Assembly: GCA_022702705.1 (NCBI GenBank)
Contig: CM040434.1
Span: 56,880,491-56,944,490 of the forward strand
Direction: 5' to 3'
Source of the DNA: Papilionanthe hookeriana x Papilionanthe teres
Taxonomy: Eukaryota > Streptophyta > Magnoliopsida > Asparagales > Orchidaceae
Length of the DNA: 64,000 bases
The position numbers and the translations under genes are program-made. Under the pieces are notes generated by a model. It was given only the letters and a program-made list of their open reading frames with translations. It was not told the origin of the DNA and ran no database searches. Of this stretch, positions 28,038 to 39,256 are shown one piece after another (position 1 is the stretch's first letter; each line of letters opens with the position of its first letter).

Positions 28038-30412
28038 GGAGAGGCTGGAGGGCCTCCCAGGGGGAGTTAGGGCTTGGGATCAGCTCTTGGCAAGAGAAGA
28101 ACAGCTACAATGGCCATTGGGCATGGGGCAGCTCAGTAGGTGAGAATTCCAAGTTTGAGCTCACATGTGAGCTCTCGGCCTGGTGGTTTCCGGCCGCTGT
28201 GGTGGCCGGCCGGCCGTGCATGGGTCACCCTCAAGGTCACGTGGGTCAGGGCTGGGACTTGGTGCAAGCAATTGACAATTGCCATGTGTAAAGGCTTTGA
28301 TCCAAAGTAGAATGGGGCATGGCTAGTTTTGAGTCTAAATGGGTCAATCCACCCATTTGGGCTTGGTGCACCCATCAAGGTGGCTTTGGGTGCTGTGGGG
28401 GATCAAAGGGATCAGCTGGTTTGGCATGGAGAAGTCTCCATCCAAATATATTTGGATTAAATTTAAGTTTAGGTGAATCATGATTAAGGCTAATGAGCTT
28501 TAGGGATTAAGGAAAGCCCTCCCTCTCCTTACTCAATATGGCATGGTGGAGTGTCCAAGGTTCTCATGGCTCACATGTGGCTCATGCATGGCTTCATGGC
28601 TCACCTTTGGCTTCGGGGAAAGGTTTAGTCAATTTCATGGAAATGGGTTTAAGGAAATTTTGGTATTTTGATGGGAATTTGTATGGGGCTTGATTTGGAA
28701 TAATCCAATGATGAATTTAGGACTTAGGTATTGAGTTTAATTGAAAGTATGATGAGGGGAAATGTCATATGGGCTTTGGGACCAATTTTGGGCCTTTGGA
28801 TGTGGTAAAAGATGGGCTTTTAAAATGGTTTAAGGAATGGGCCTTTAAGTTTAAAAATGAATTTATGGATGGGAATTTTGTAAAGAGGTTGGGCCAAATA
28901 ATTGTTGAGTTTGGTTTAGGGATGTGTCATGAGTGGTTTGGAGTCAATTTGGTGTGATTTGGACTTGAATTGGTTTGAATTTGGGTTTATTTGGTAAGTG
29001 GGCCAATGTAGGTCAAATTGGGCTAACTTGGGCCAATGTTGGGCTAGAGTTGAAATTGATGTAAAATAAATGTTGGGAAATATTTTTGGGAGTGTTTCAA
29101 AGAGGTTTTGGCTTTGGTTGGATTTTGATTTTGGGGTTTGGGCCTATTTGGGTTAGGTTTAGGTTTAGTCCAAAATTGGGCTTTTTGATTTTGGGTTGAA
29201 TTTGAGTGGGGTTTGGGTCTAAATTTTGGGCAAATCATGTTAGTGTTTTGTTTATGGGGATGTTAAGGAAGGTTTAGAAAAGATTTGGGGTTAATTGAAG
29301 TTGAATTGGGTGAGTTTGGGCTAAGTTTGGGTCATGGGTCCAAATTGGGCTTTAAGGCCAAAAGTGAAATTGGATCCCAATGCCAATCAAATTGGGCTTG
29401 GATTTGGTCTAGATTGGTGTTGGAGATGTTTAATTGAAGTTTAGAATTGAATTGGACCAGAATTTGGGTCAATTGGGTAGGTTTGGTTTGACATTGGGTT
29501 CACTTTGGGTTAAAATGGATCAAATTGGGGGTTTTGATAAAAGTGGGGTAAATTGACAAAATTGGCCCATGGTGTAGTTGAACAAAATGAAATTGGGAAT
29601 ATTTGGGATTTTCTGAAATTTTCTGGGAATTTTCTGAATTTTTGGATTTTTTTGGCTAAGAGGGGTATTTTGGGTATTTAGAGGGTATTGGGAGGTATTT
29701 TTGGAATTTTTGGTATTTTTGGCTATGAATGATCAATTTGAGTAATATGGGAATATTTGGGATTGGTTTTGAGGAATTTTGGGTGATTTGGAGGATTTTG
29801 GAAAATTTGGGTAATTTCAAGGGTTTTGGGTAGGCTAGGCGGGTGTTGGGTCCCCGGGTCAAAAATTGAAAATTTGGAAAATTGAAGATTGGGTAATTGT
29901 AAGTGAAATGGAATCATTTTGGTTGAGCCATGAAGCCATATCAAGCCCACATGAGCCATGAAGGGACTCATTTGAGGCATCCACTATGTTGTTCCTAACC
30001 CACTTAGCCAAGGGCTTAGGGGTTAAGGACCATCCATGTGAATCACCTTCATGAGTCAGGAGGTCAAATTGGGTATGGGAGTGGTTTCAAGAGGTATGTA
30101 AAAGTGTAGTGTATAGGTGTAGTGTGTGTGTAAGTCACCCCCTTCACTGCGACCGAGCCACCTGAGGCGGTCCCAGGCCAAAGAATCCTATAGGAACTCA
30201 TCCTTTAAACTTCCACATTTGATTTCAACCCTCTAGGTGATTAGGGGTCTACAATCAAGTTTGTGGAGTTTGCGGGGAGTTAAGAAGTGGTTTGAATTTC
30301 TAAGTGGTGGGTCCCAATTCTAATCCTCTAGGATAGTCAAAGGAAAAGCCTAAGGCTAGATCCTAAGTACTAAAGAGAAGAAGAGAAGACCTCATCAAAA
30401 ATGAGGTCAACA

Positions 30413-31860
30413 AGCGTACAATTAAAAGAATTAGAAAACAAAAAAGAGAAATTATAAATTTAACACAAATGGCGAATATTCCTAAAAATGAAAATATCAA
30501 TCAACAGAGACCATTAAGAGATTATGCCAACCATATATTAGATGAAATTCATTTAACTATTTAAAACCTTGATGTAGCTGCTAACTCATTTGAACTTAAA
30601 CCTGCAATTATCCAAATGGTACAAAACAATCAATTTAGTGGTTCACCTACTGAAGATCCTAATTTACATCTTGCTAGTTTTTTAGAACTATGTGCTACTT
30701 TCAAATATAAAGGAGTATCTAACGATGCTATTAGACTTAGACTTTTTCCTCTTTCTTTAAGGGATAAGGCTAAAATGTGGTTAAATTCGTTAGCACCTGG
30801 ATCTATTAAAACTTGGAGAGAGTTATCACAAAAATTTCTATCCAAATATTTTCCACCATCTAAAACTGCTAAGCTTAGAAATGATAAAACTTCTTTTAGT
30901 CAGTTTGATGGAGAATCAATATATGAAGCTTGGGAGAGATTTAAAGAACTTCTTAGGAAATGCCCACATCATGCGTTACCGTATCAAGTTAATTATTCAA
31001 ACTTTCTATAATGGATTAGTAGGACCTCTTAGATCAATCATCGATGCCGTCGTCGGAGGATCATTAATGTCAAAACCATTTGATGAAGCCTATGCACTAA
31101 TCGAAGAAATGGCTACCAATAATTTTCAATGGCCTGCAGATAGAATGATTCCAAAATAGATAGCCAGTATTCATGAAAATGATGCAATATCTATGTTAGC
31201 TTCGCAAATCACTGCTATATCTAAAAAATTAGATCATTTTGGAATGAATTACTCTCCAACTATAGTAGAAGAAAACTCATCTGGACAACTTATAGAATCT
31301 CAACCTTCATATGAAACTATGAATGTTATTAATAACAGACCCAATAATCCTTATGCGAATTATTATAATCCTGGATGGAAAAATCATCTTAATTTTAATT
31401 GAAATAATAATACAACTAATCAACCATGGATGAACAACATAACACAACCATTAGGAAATCCCTCTAACCAAGGAAATTCTAATTATAAACCTAGTTATCC
31501 ATCTGGATTTAATAATAATAACCCTCAATTTAAAGATAAGAAATTATCTATAGAAGAATTAATATTAAATATGGGTCAACATTTAAAAAATCAAGGAAAT
31601 CATTTACAAAATCAAGAAAATCAATTACAAATACAAGGAAACCAATTACAAAATCAAGGAACAGCTATTAAAAATATTGAAACTCAACTTGGACATATCG
31701 CTACCGCACATAATAATAGAATATCTGGAACATTTCCTAGTAATGTGGAAATAAATCCCAAAGACAAAGGAAAAGAACAAATTAAAGGGATACAATTACG
31801 AAGTGGAAAAGAATTAGAACCTCGAATTCAGAAAGAACTTGAAAGTCACTAAGAGGAAGT
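30413..31860 (+). pseudogene. Athila gag, main part
   Basis: Continues gag after the solo LTR. It follows the intact second copy (38294) closely but has a TAA at ~30562 (CAA in the other copy), a frame change near 30985, a TAG at ~31158 and a TGA at ~31400. The open pieces 30616-31011, 31193-31402 and 31430-31852 carry the retrotransposon gag domain (MWLNSLAPGSIKTWRELSQK, YEAWERFKELLRKCPHHALP). A Gln/Asn-rich tail follows with repeated NQLQNQG-like units at ~31590-31660. Gag would form the particle that packages element RNA. This copy cannot make it. Confidence 0.88.
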
Positions 31861-32760
31861 GGAAATCGAAAAGGAAAAGAATCAACAAGATTCGAACTTA
31901 GAAAATCCTTTAATACCAATGAAAATTTCTGTTGAAAAACCTCCACCACCATTTCCTCAACGATTAAATCAACATAAAAAAGATAAACAGTTTGCTAAAT
32001 TCCTTTGAATTCTGAAGAAATTAACAATAAATATTCCTTTCGTAGAAGCTTTACAACAGATGCCAAACTATGTAAAATTCATGAAAGATATTCTAAATAA
32101 AAAAAGAAAATTTACTGATAATGAAACGGTCGTACTTAGTGAGGAGTGTAGTGCTATTATTCGAAAAAACTTCCGAAAAATTAAAAGATCCCGGTAGTTT
32201 CACTATACCCCGCGCTATCGTAGAAAAATTCTATAGAAAAGCTTTGTGTGACTTAGGAGCAAGCATCAATCTAATGCCTCTATCAATTTTTAAGAGATTA
32301 GGATCGGGAGAAATTTCACCTACTCCAAGAACCCTTCGGGTTAGCTGATCGTTTTGTTACATATCCTAAGGGAGTTATTGAAGATGTTTTAGTAAAAGTG
32401 GATAAATTTATCTTCCCTGTAGATTTTATTGTTTTAGATATGGAAGAAGATAAATAAATTCCTATCATCTTAGGAAGACCATTTTTAGCCACTGGGAAAG
32501 CTATGATTGATGTTCATAAAGGAGAATTAATTATGAGAGTAAATGACCAAAAAGTTACTTTTAATATTGCTAAATTAATGAAATATCCTGCACTAGAAAA
32601 AGATGATGAGTGTTTTCGAATGGAAGTACTCGATCATTTACAAAAAGAACATTTTAAGGAATATTATGAAGAAAAATTAGAAAAAGAAAATACTCGAATT
32701 AATTGAAAAATCCGATATAAATGAAGAACTAGATTATATTCAAGAGAAATTTGAATTTTT
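31861..32760 (+). pseudogene. Athila protease region
   Basis: Pieces of the gag-pol junction and retroviral-type aspartic protease. KALCDLGASINLMPLSIFKR at ~32240-32300 carries the Asp of the active site in the Athila form DLGAS, and 'PIILGRPFLATGKAMIDVHKGEL' is split over 32455-32530. Stops at 31850 and 32456 and a frame change after 32340 break it. The protease would cut the gag-pol polyprotein. Confidence 0.82.
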
Positions 32761-32830
32761 GGATAATACGTAAAACACTGAAAAAAATATAGTTTCATCA
32801 ATTATTAAACCTCCTGAACTTGAGTTAAAA

Positions 32831-34360
32831 ATGTTACCTAATCATTCGAAATATGCTTACATAGGTAATTCTTCAACTCTACCAGTTATTATTTCATCTG
32901 AATTAAATGAATCTCAAGAACAAAAACTTTTAGATTTCTTAAAAAAATATAAGAAAATTTTTTGTTGGACTTTAGCAGATATTAAAGGAATTAGTCCTTC
33001 AATTTGTATGCACAGAATTATTTTAGATAATGAACATAAGCCTAAAGTAGATCCCCAAAGGAGATTAAACCCGATAATGAAAGAAGTTGTCAAGAAAGAA
33101 ATAGATAATGGTATTATATATCCTATTTCTGACAGTGCTTGGGTAAGCCCAATTCACTGTGTGCCTAAGAAAGGAGAAGTGAGCGCAAAAGCTAATGAAA
33201 ATAATGATCTTATCCCTATAAGACAAGTTACTGGATGGCGAATATATATTGATTATAGAAAATTAAACATAGCCACCAGGAAAGATCACTTCCATTTACC
33301 ATTTCTAGACCAGATGTTAGATAGATTAGCTGGACATAAGTATTTTTGTTTCTTAGATAGATACACCGGTTATCATCAAATACAAATTGCTCCTGAGGAT
33401 CAAGAGAAAACTACATTTACTAGTCCTTATGGAACTTTCGCTTTTCGAAAGATGCCTTTTGGATTATGTAATGCACCTGCAACATTCCGTAGATGTATGA
33501 TGTCTATATATTAGTAAATTAATTGATAATGGAATAGAAGTATTTATGGATGATTTCTCTGTATTTGGAACATCATTTAACACATGCTTAAATCATCTTG
33601 AAAAAGTATTTGAAGTATGTGAGAAAACTAATTTAGTTTTTAATTGGGAGAAATGTCAATTTATGGTTGCAGGCGGCATTGTATGTAGGGCATAAAATTT
33701 CGGAAAAGGGCATGGAAGTAGACACTCGCAAAAATTCAAGTTATAGCTAAATTACCACCTCCAACTACGGTGAAAGGGGTAAGAAGTTTTCTTGGACATG
33801 CCGGATTCTACGTACGTTATATAAAAGATTTTTCAAAAATTACTAAACCTCTATGCCAACTTCGAAAAGGACAAGAAATTTGAATTTACAACTCGAATGC
33901 CCGAATGCTTTCGAATTATTAAAAGATAAATTAATTACAAGACCTATAATAGTTTCACCTAATCGGGAGAAACCATTTCGGCTTATGTGTGATGCTAGTG
34001 ATTATGCTATAGAGCAGCTCTGGGCAAAGATATGATAAGATTTTCAAAGTTATATATTATGCTAAGTAAAACTCTAAATGATGCCGAAATAAATTATACA
34101 AGCTATCGAAAGAGAATTATTAGCAATTGTATATGCTTTTAATAAATTTCGGCATTATCTAATAGGAACTAAATGTATTGTGCATATTGATCACTCTGCT
34201 ATAAAGTATTTAAGGCAAAAGAAGGATTCTAAACCAAGATTAATTAGATGGATATTATTAATGCAAGAATTTGATTTTGAGATCGTTAACAAAAAGGGAA
34301 CTAATAATCAAATTACTGATCATTTTTCAAGATTAGAATATCATGAATTATCTGATACTG
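32831..34360 (+). pseudogene. Athila reverse transcriptase and RNase H
   Basis: An open frame at 32831-33514 (227 codons) covers the RT fingers and palm: NPIMKEVVKKEIDNGIIYPI, DYRKLNIATRKDHFHLPFLD, then FCFLDRYTGYHQIQIAPEDQ and MPFGLCNAPATF. A single-base shift near 33510 moves the catalytic FMDDFSVFG (33545-33571) into another frame. RNase H follows in fragments: LMCDASDYAI at ~33990, ERELLAIVYAFNKFRHYLIG at ~34115-34170 and HIDHSAIKYLRQKKDSKPRL from 34183. Gene order, MDD motif and sequence style are Athila. It would copy element RNA into DNA; this copy is non-functional. Confidence 0.9.
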
Positions 34361-35671
34361 ATAATAAAATTATAGACAGTTTTCCTGACGAACAACTTTA
34401 TAATATAAATAAGTGGAAAATACATTGGTATGCTGATATAGTAAATTATATTGTAAGTGACATTTTACCACCTATGCTAACTTTGCAACAAAAGAAAAAA
34501 TTCATTCATGATACTAAAACATACTTTTGGGATGAACCATACTTATATAAGCAATGTAAGGATCTAATTATTAGAAGATGCGTGCCGTATGAAGAAACTG
34601 AACCAATTATTCAAAAATGTCATGATTTTGATTTTGGAGGACATTTTGGGATAGATAAAACTGCGTATAAAATTCTACAATCTGGATTCTACTGGCCTAC
34701 CCTATTTAGAGATGTACACAGATATATAAAAACATGCGATAAATGCCAAAGAGTAGGAAATATATCAAGAAAAAATGAAATGCCTCTGAATTTTATATTA
34801 GAAGTTGAAATTTTTTATGTTTGGAGATTAGATTTCATGGGACATTTTATTCTTTCATTTGGAAACTCATATATATTAGTAGCTGTTGATTATGTTTCCA
34901 AATGGATTGAAGCGCAAGCTTTACCTAGGTGTGATGCTAAAAGTGTTTCAAAATTTTTAATGAAAAATATTTTTACTAGATTTGGAATGCCGAGAGTGAT
35001 TATCACTGACGGAGGAACTCATTTTAGAAACAAATATATTCACAAACTAATAAAAAAATATAATATTATTCATAAGATATCAACTGCTTATCATCCACAA
35101 ACTAGTGGATTAGCTGAAGTTTCTAATCGAGAGATTAAGCGAATTTTAGAAAAGTATGTAAACCCTAATAGATTGGACTGGTCTATAAGACTAGACAATC
35201 GCATTATGGGCATACAGGATCGCTTATAAAACTCGATTGGAATGACTCCTTACGAGCTTATATATGGAAAAACTTGCCACTTACCAGCTGAATTAGAACA
35301 TAAAGCATATCGGGCGATTAAAGAATTTAATTATAATATGAAAGAAGCTCGGTGAGAAGAGATTGTTACAATTAAATGAATTAGAAGAATTAAGGAATGA
35401 ATCATATGATAATGATAGGATTTATAAAGAAAGGATGAAATTATGGCATGATCGGAAGATTAATCAGAGAAATTTTGAACCAGGACAAGAAGTTTTGCTA
35501 TATAATACTAGATTGAAATTATTTCCTGAGAAATTGAAATCTCGATGGTTAGGACCTTTCACTATAACTCAAATATTTTCATATGGAACTATAGAAATTG
35601 AAGATCCAAAAACAGGACATAGATTTAAGGTAAACGGACATAGATTAAAACCATATTTCAAAGGTAGATGA
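34361..35671 (+). pseudogene. Athila integrase
   Basis: Within the long frame 34180-35229, integrase shows the HHCC zinc finger (GGHFGIDKTAYKILQ with upstream His, then CDKCQR at ~34735-34755) and the catalytic core. The core has VWRLDFMGHF (first Asp, ~34825), VIITDGGTHF (second Asp, ~35005) and GLAEVSNREIKRILEK (Glu, ~35120-35160). A frame change near 35210 separates the C-terminal part (35363-35671), which has the GPF..I.I...GTIEIEDP fold and ends NGHRLKPYFKGR. Only this shift and a TGA near 35356 prevent a continuous integrase. It inserts element DNA into the host genome. Confidence 0.9.
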
Positions 35672-36153
35672 CCAAATTTTAAAGAGGTTTTAATGCTTAG
35701 TCGACCTGATTACTAACTGAAATTAGGTCGGGCTGACGACGTTAAACCAAGCGCTTTATGGGAGACAACTCATAGTAGTTTTTTATTTTAATTATATACA
35801 AATTAGTGAGTCTGTAATATTAAAATAAATCTTACTATTCAATTTTTAATTAGAATCATCACAAATTCAAACCTATATGATGAGATCAGAAAATATTCGG
35901 ACCAGAGCGAAATTGAGCAATTTTACCGAATCTCGCCGACAGCGAGCCCGAGCCCGCCGACAGCAAGATCGCGTGCCATATCTTTAAATCAGTTTTATAA
36001 CTAGCTCGCCGATGGCGAGAAACTTTCTGCCTACGGTGAGGCAGTTGAAAAATTGGTCTCTTAAGTTTTATGTGCGGTTTTGGACGGTTCTAAAGCCATT
36101 TCTTTGTAGAAAACCATCCCAAATTCATTTTTACACTGTTTTCTTCCCAAGAA
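35672..36153 (+). other. Athila post-integrase region with LTR-like GGCGAG motifs
   Basis: Non-coding. At 35925-36055 it contains several CTCGCCGAC(A)GCGAG units and the 'cggtgaggcagttgaaaa' motif, which closely resemble the motif cluster inside the Athila LTRs (21410-21590, 36895-37075). It is therefore a partial internal duplicate of LTR sequence or a shared structural signal. Confidence 0.6.
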
Positions 36154-36738
36154 ATGACTAGAGACCATTCCTTTCAATCCGAAATGGCCACCAAACTCTT
36201 AGAAACCACAAAAAATGAAGTTTTCAACCGAATAAAATTCGTCAGTTCGGAGGCGCAGCGTATTTTCAACAAAGTTTTGATGAAGAAGCGACTTATTAAA
36301 GAAAGGAGATTTGTCAACAGAGGAGAAGAAAATTCCACCACAAAAATTGAAGAAATGATCGTGCAGCGGCATTGGGAGGTATTTTGCTATACGACATCCG
36401 CTGTAGTTATTCCGGTAGTGAAAGAGTTTTACTCTAATCTACATGCGATCAATAATGGAAGTGTCTACGTCCGAGGAAGATGGGTAACATTTACTCCGTC
36501 AAGGGTAAATGAATTATTTTCTATAGAGAATACCCCGATCTGTCATTATTCAAATTTTGTTCCTTCAAAATACAATATGAATGAGATTTATAGATACCTG
36601 ACCGACGAACCTGATGATTGGGAGTTGCGCGAAGACGGGTATGTCAGTTTCTCGGCATCACTTCTTAACCCTGTCTCAAAGCATTGGCATTTCTTTATCT
36701 CATTAAAATTATTACCTGATCACAGAAAAATTCATTAA
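36154..36738 (+). pseudogene. Athila env-like / plant transposon protein ORF, 3'-truncated
   Basis: An open frame of 194 codons after integrase. The segment from HWEVFCYTTSAVVIPVVKEF to VYVRGRWVTFTPSRVNELF matches the domain found after integrase in Athila elements and annotated as putative plant transposon protein. Athila versions are usually much longer and end with a transmembrane segment. Here the frame runs into the 3' LTR at 36717 and stops at 36738, with no polypurine tract before the LTR. The 3' half and PPT were therefore probably deleted. No membrane helix or signal peptide is visible. The role in plants is unknown. Confidence 0.75.
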
Positions 36739-38217
36739 GAAATTCATATCTATTTTTGAAGAAATTGCACTTTAAAGAAAGGTATTATCTTTATTTTACT
36801 GCAGGAATGAAGATTTATAAGTGATGGGAGCAAAAAGCATGAAATGGAGCAAATTTGGATCAAAAAGGAAGGAATTCATGCAAATTGAACTAAGTCACCG
36901 ACGGCGAGATCGAGGGCGCCGACGGCGAGATTACTAAGGAGAATTTCTGAAGGATTTATAACTACCTCGCCAACAGCGAGCCCAAGCCCGCCGACAGCGA
37001 GATCGCGTGGTTTGAAGACCTTCTAAATGCCCCGCCGACGGCGAGGTCGTTTCTCGCCGACGGCGAGCCAGTTCAAAATGCAAATACATTGAACCTGGAC
37101 ACTTTTTAAAGAGGTGTTTAAGCACCCCTTGGACCTTTGCCTACCTCTATAAATAGAGGCCGAATTCTAGTGTCTTAGTGTGTCTTTGGAGTCTTAAAAA
37201 AGTTTCTCTAGAGTCTTTTATGTGTCTATTTTAGTAAGTCTGAGTGTGTTTAGTGAGTTTCTTTAGTTTATTTGAGTGCTATTTAGAAGTTGCTGTACTA
37301 GAAGGAAAAGTCAAAAGAACTTCAAGGAGTATGCTTGGGGAGGAAATTAAGATAAGTATCTTTGTTTATTGTTGTTGTTAACTTTAAATGAAATCTATGC
37401 TTTGTTTTATTCCCATGCATTCTGAGTAGTTTTCTTAGTCTTTCTCTTTGTTTATGAAAGTTATGCGAATTGATGAAATTAAATAGAAGCACCTAATATA
37501 TTAAAATAAATTGTGATAATTTTTACTTAAAACTTAATTTACTTTCAATCTGGCCAATTGAGTAGTTAAAATATGTTGAATTATCAACTATAGTAAAAAT
37601 TACATCCAATATTCAGGGAAGTCAAAAGCCTTGGAAGGCGGGTGCAAATAAATAGGGAAATATTTCGGTCCTACTGTTTGAGAGCTGAAATGTAGATGTT
37701 AGCCCTCAGGTGAGGGGAACGTGGGAGCTCTGAAGTGGCAGCCAGTATCCTCCCAGCCTAGCCGCAGATTCAGTAATCAAACATAGGATTAGTCAATGTT
37801 CTATGCACCTGGACCAAAGGGTAAAGAATAGGAATGCTCCTATTTGTCACAATACAATTTAAAAATTCTATTTAAATTCATCATTCACTTAATTTTCTAA
37901 AAAATACTTTTTCTGAATTATTTAAATCAACTTATTTCAAGCATTAGTTTACTTTAGTTTGCAATAGTTACTTTTAATTTCCGTCCACTATATTAGTAAG
38001 TAATTCCTTTTAATTTAGCTGATAACAAATCTGTTAAAAACTTCCCTGTGGGATCGATAACCAGGACTCCACTAGAGCCTTGTATTACTTGATACGATAC
38101 GTATACTTGCGTAGAATCCACATTATACATTAAATCATATCTCTATATTTAAAGCGGGATCAAGTTTTTGGTGTCATTGCTATAAACATAAATTACATAC
38201 ATATTAAAAGTGGATCA
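36717..38217 (+). repeat. Athila LTR shared by two internal regions
   Basis: 1,501 bp, TGATCACA...TGGATCA, collinear with 21224-22772. It closes the Athila element on its left and is followed directly by a PBS and a second gag, so it also acts as the 5' LTR of the next unit. Contains repeated CTCGCCGACGGCGAG hairpin-forming motifs at 36895-37075, with a TATA-like tctataaatag at 37146. Confidence 0.9.
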
Positions 38218-38223
38218 AGTTTT

Positions 38224-38241
38224 TGGCGCCGTTGCCGGGGA
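38224..38241 (+). other. Athila primer binding site of the second unit
   Basis: TGGCGCCGTTGCCGGGGA, six bases after the LTR end; the unmutated Athila-type PBS (tRNA-Asp type by family knowledge). Confidence 0.9.
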
Positions 38242-38293
38242 AGTAAAGAAATTATTTACTAGATTAACGGACTATTTTATTTTATAAAATTGT

Positions 38294-39256
38294 ATGCAAA
38301 AATTTGGAAACGAAAATTTAATACCTTACGATTCAGAATTAGAGCGTACAATTAAAAGAATTAGAAAACAAAAAAGAGAAATTATAAATTTAACACAAAT
38401 GGCAAATATTCTCGAAAATGAAAATATCAATCAACCAAGACCATTACGAGATTATGCCAACCCTACATTAGATGAAATTCATTTAATTATTCAAAACCTT
38501 GATGTAGCTGCTAATTCATTCGAACTTAAACATGCAATTATCCAAATGGTACAAAATAATCAATTTAGTGGTTCACCTATCGAAGATCCTAATTTACATC
38601 TTGCTAGTTTTTTAGAACTATGTGCTACTTTCAAATATGAAGGAGTATCTAATGATGCTATTAGACTTAGACTTGTTCCTTTTTCTTTAAGGGATAAGGC
38701 TAAAATGTGGTTAAATTCATTAGCACCTGGATCTATTAAAACTTGGGGAGAATTATCACAAAAATTTCTATCCAAATATTTTCCAACATCTAAAACTGCT
38801 AAGCTTAGAAATGATATAACTTCTTATAGTCAGTTTGATGGAGAGTCTATATATGAAGCTTGGGAGAGATTTAAAGAACTTCTTAGGAAATGCCCACATC
38901 ATGCGTTACCAGATTGGTTAATTATTCAAACTTTCTATAATGGATTAGTAGGATCTTTAAGATCAATCATCGATGCTGCTGCTGGAGGATCATTAATGTC
39001 AAAACCATTTGATGACGCCTATGCACTAATTGAAGAAATGGCAACAAATAATTTTCAATGGCCTGCTGATAGAATGAATCCGAAAAAAATAGCTAGTATT
39101 CATGACAATGATGCAATATCTATGTTAGCCTCACAAATTACTGTTGTATCTAAAAAATTAGATCATTTTCGAATGAATTACTCTCCAACTATATCAGAAG
39201 AAAATTCATCTAGACAACTTATAGAATCTCAATCTCAATATGAAACTATTAATGCA
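38294..39256 (+). pseudogene. Second Athila gag, open for 321 codons then interrupted
   Basis: ATG at 38294 begins MQKFGNENLIPYDSELERTI, and the frame is open without stops for exactly 321 codons to the LTR of Tat copy 2 at 39257. It has the retrotransposon gag domain (residues ~75-215: NLHLASFLELCATFKYEG, KMWLNSLAPGSIKTWGELSQ, GESIYEAWERFKELLRKCPH). It is better preserved than the gag at 30413-31860, so it belongs to a younger unit or has suffered less. Its C-terminus and pol would lie beyond Tat copy 2, outside the window. Confidence 0.9.

Larger units (their letters stand above)
22912..30412 (-). mobile_element. Complete 7,501-bp solo LTR of the giant Tat family
   Basis: Starts TGTCGGCG and ends GGTCAACA (plus strand), the same termini as the LTRs at 39257-46644 and 59680 onwards, and is collinear with them throughout. 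It is flanked by a perfect 5-bp duplication AGCGT and interrupts Athila gag codon 18 without loss, so its boundaries are exact. No internal region is present: the parent element was removed by recombination between its two LTRs. Read on the minus strand it has a TATA box at 28030-28037 and a 5' splice-site-like AAG|GTATGG near 27618. LTRs of this length exceed nearly all described plant families. Confidence 0.95.
21224..38217 (+). mobile_element. Athila-lineage Ty3/gypsy retrotransposon with nested solo LTR
   Basis: Plus-strand element: 5' LTR 21224-22772, PBS 22779, gag (split by a 7.5-kb solo LTR), protease, RT, RNase H, integrase, env-like ORF and 3' LTR 36717-38217. Subtracting the insertion and one target repeat, the Athila is about 9.5 kb. 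The LTRs begin TGATC and end (G)ATCA/GTCA. The PBS type (TGGCGCCGTTGCCGGGGA), protease DLGASINLMP, RT FMDDFSVFG and a plant env-like ORF after integrase are all Athila hallmarks. Several nonsense changes are C-to-T or G-to-A relative to the second Athila gag at 38294, for example CAA to TAA at ~30562, consistent with decay of methylated cytosines. Confidence 0.92.

Noticed and set aside
22912..30412. The solo LTR as the 5' or 3' LTR of the Tat element at 39257-64000
   Set aside because: It has its own perfect AGCGT target duplication and lies inside a different Athila gag, so it is an independent insertion.
36154..36738. A true retroviral envelope glycoprotein
   Set aside because: There is no signal peptide, cleavage site or membrane helix in what remains; it matches the plant env-like/transposon-protein domain of Athila instead.
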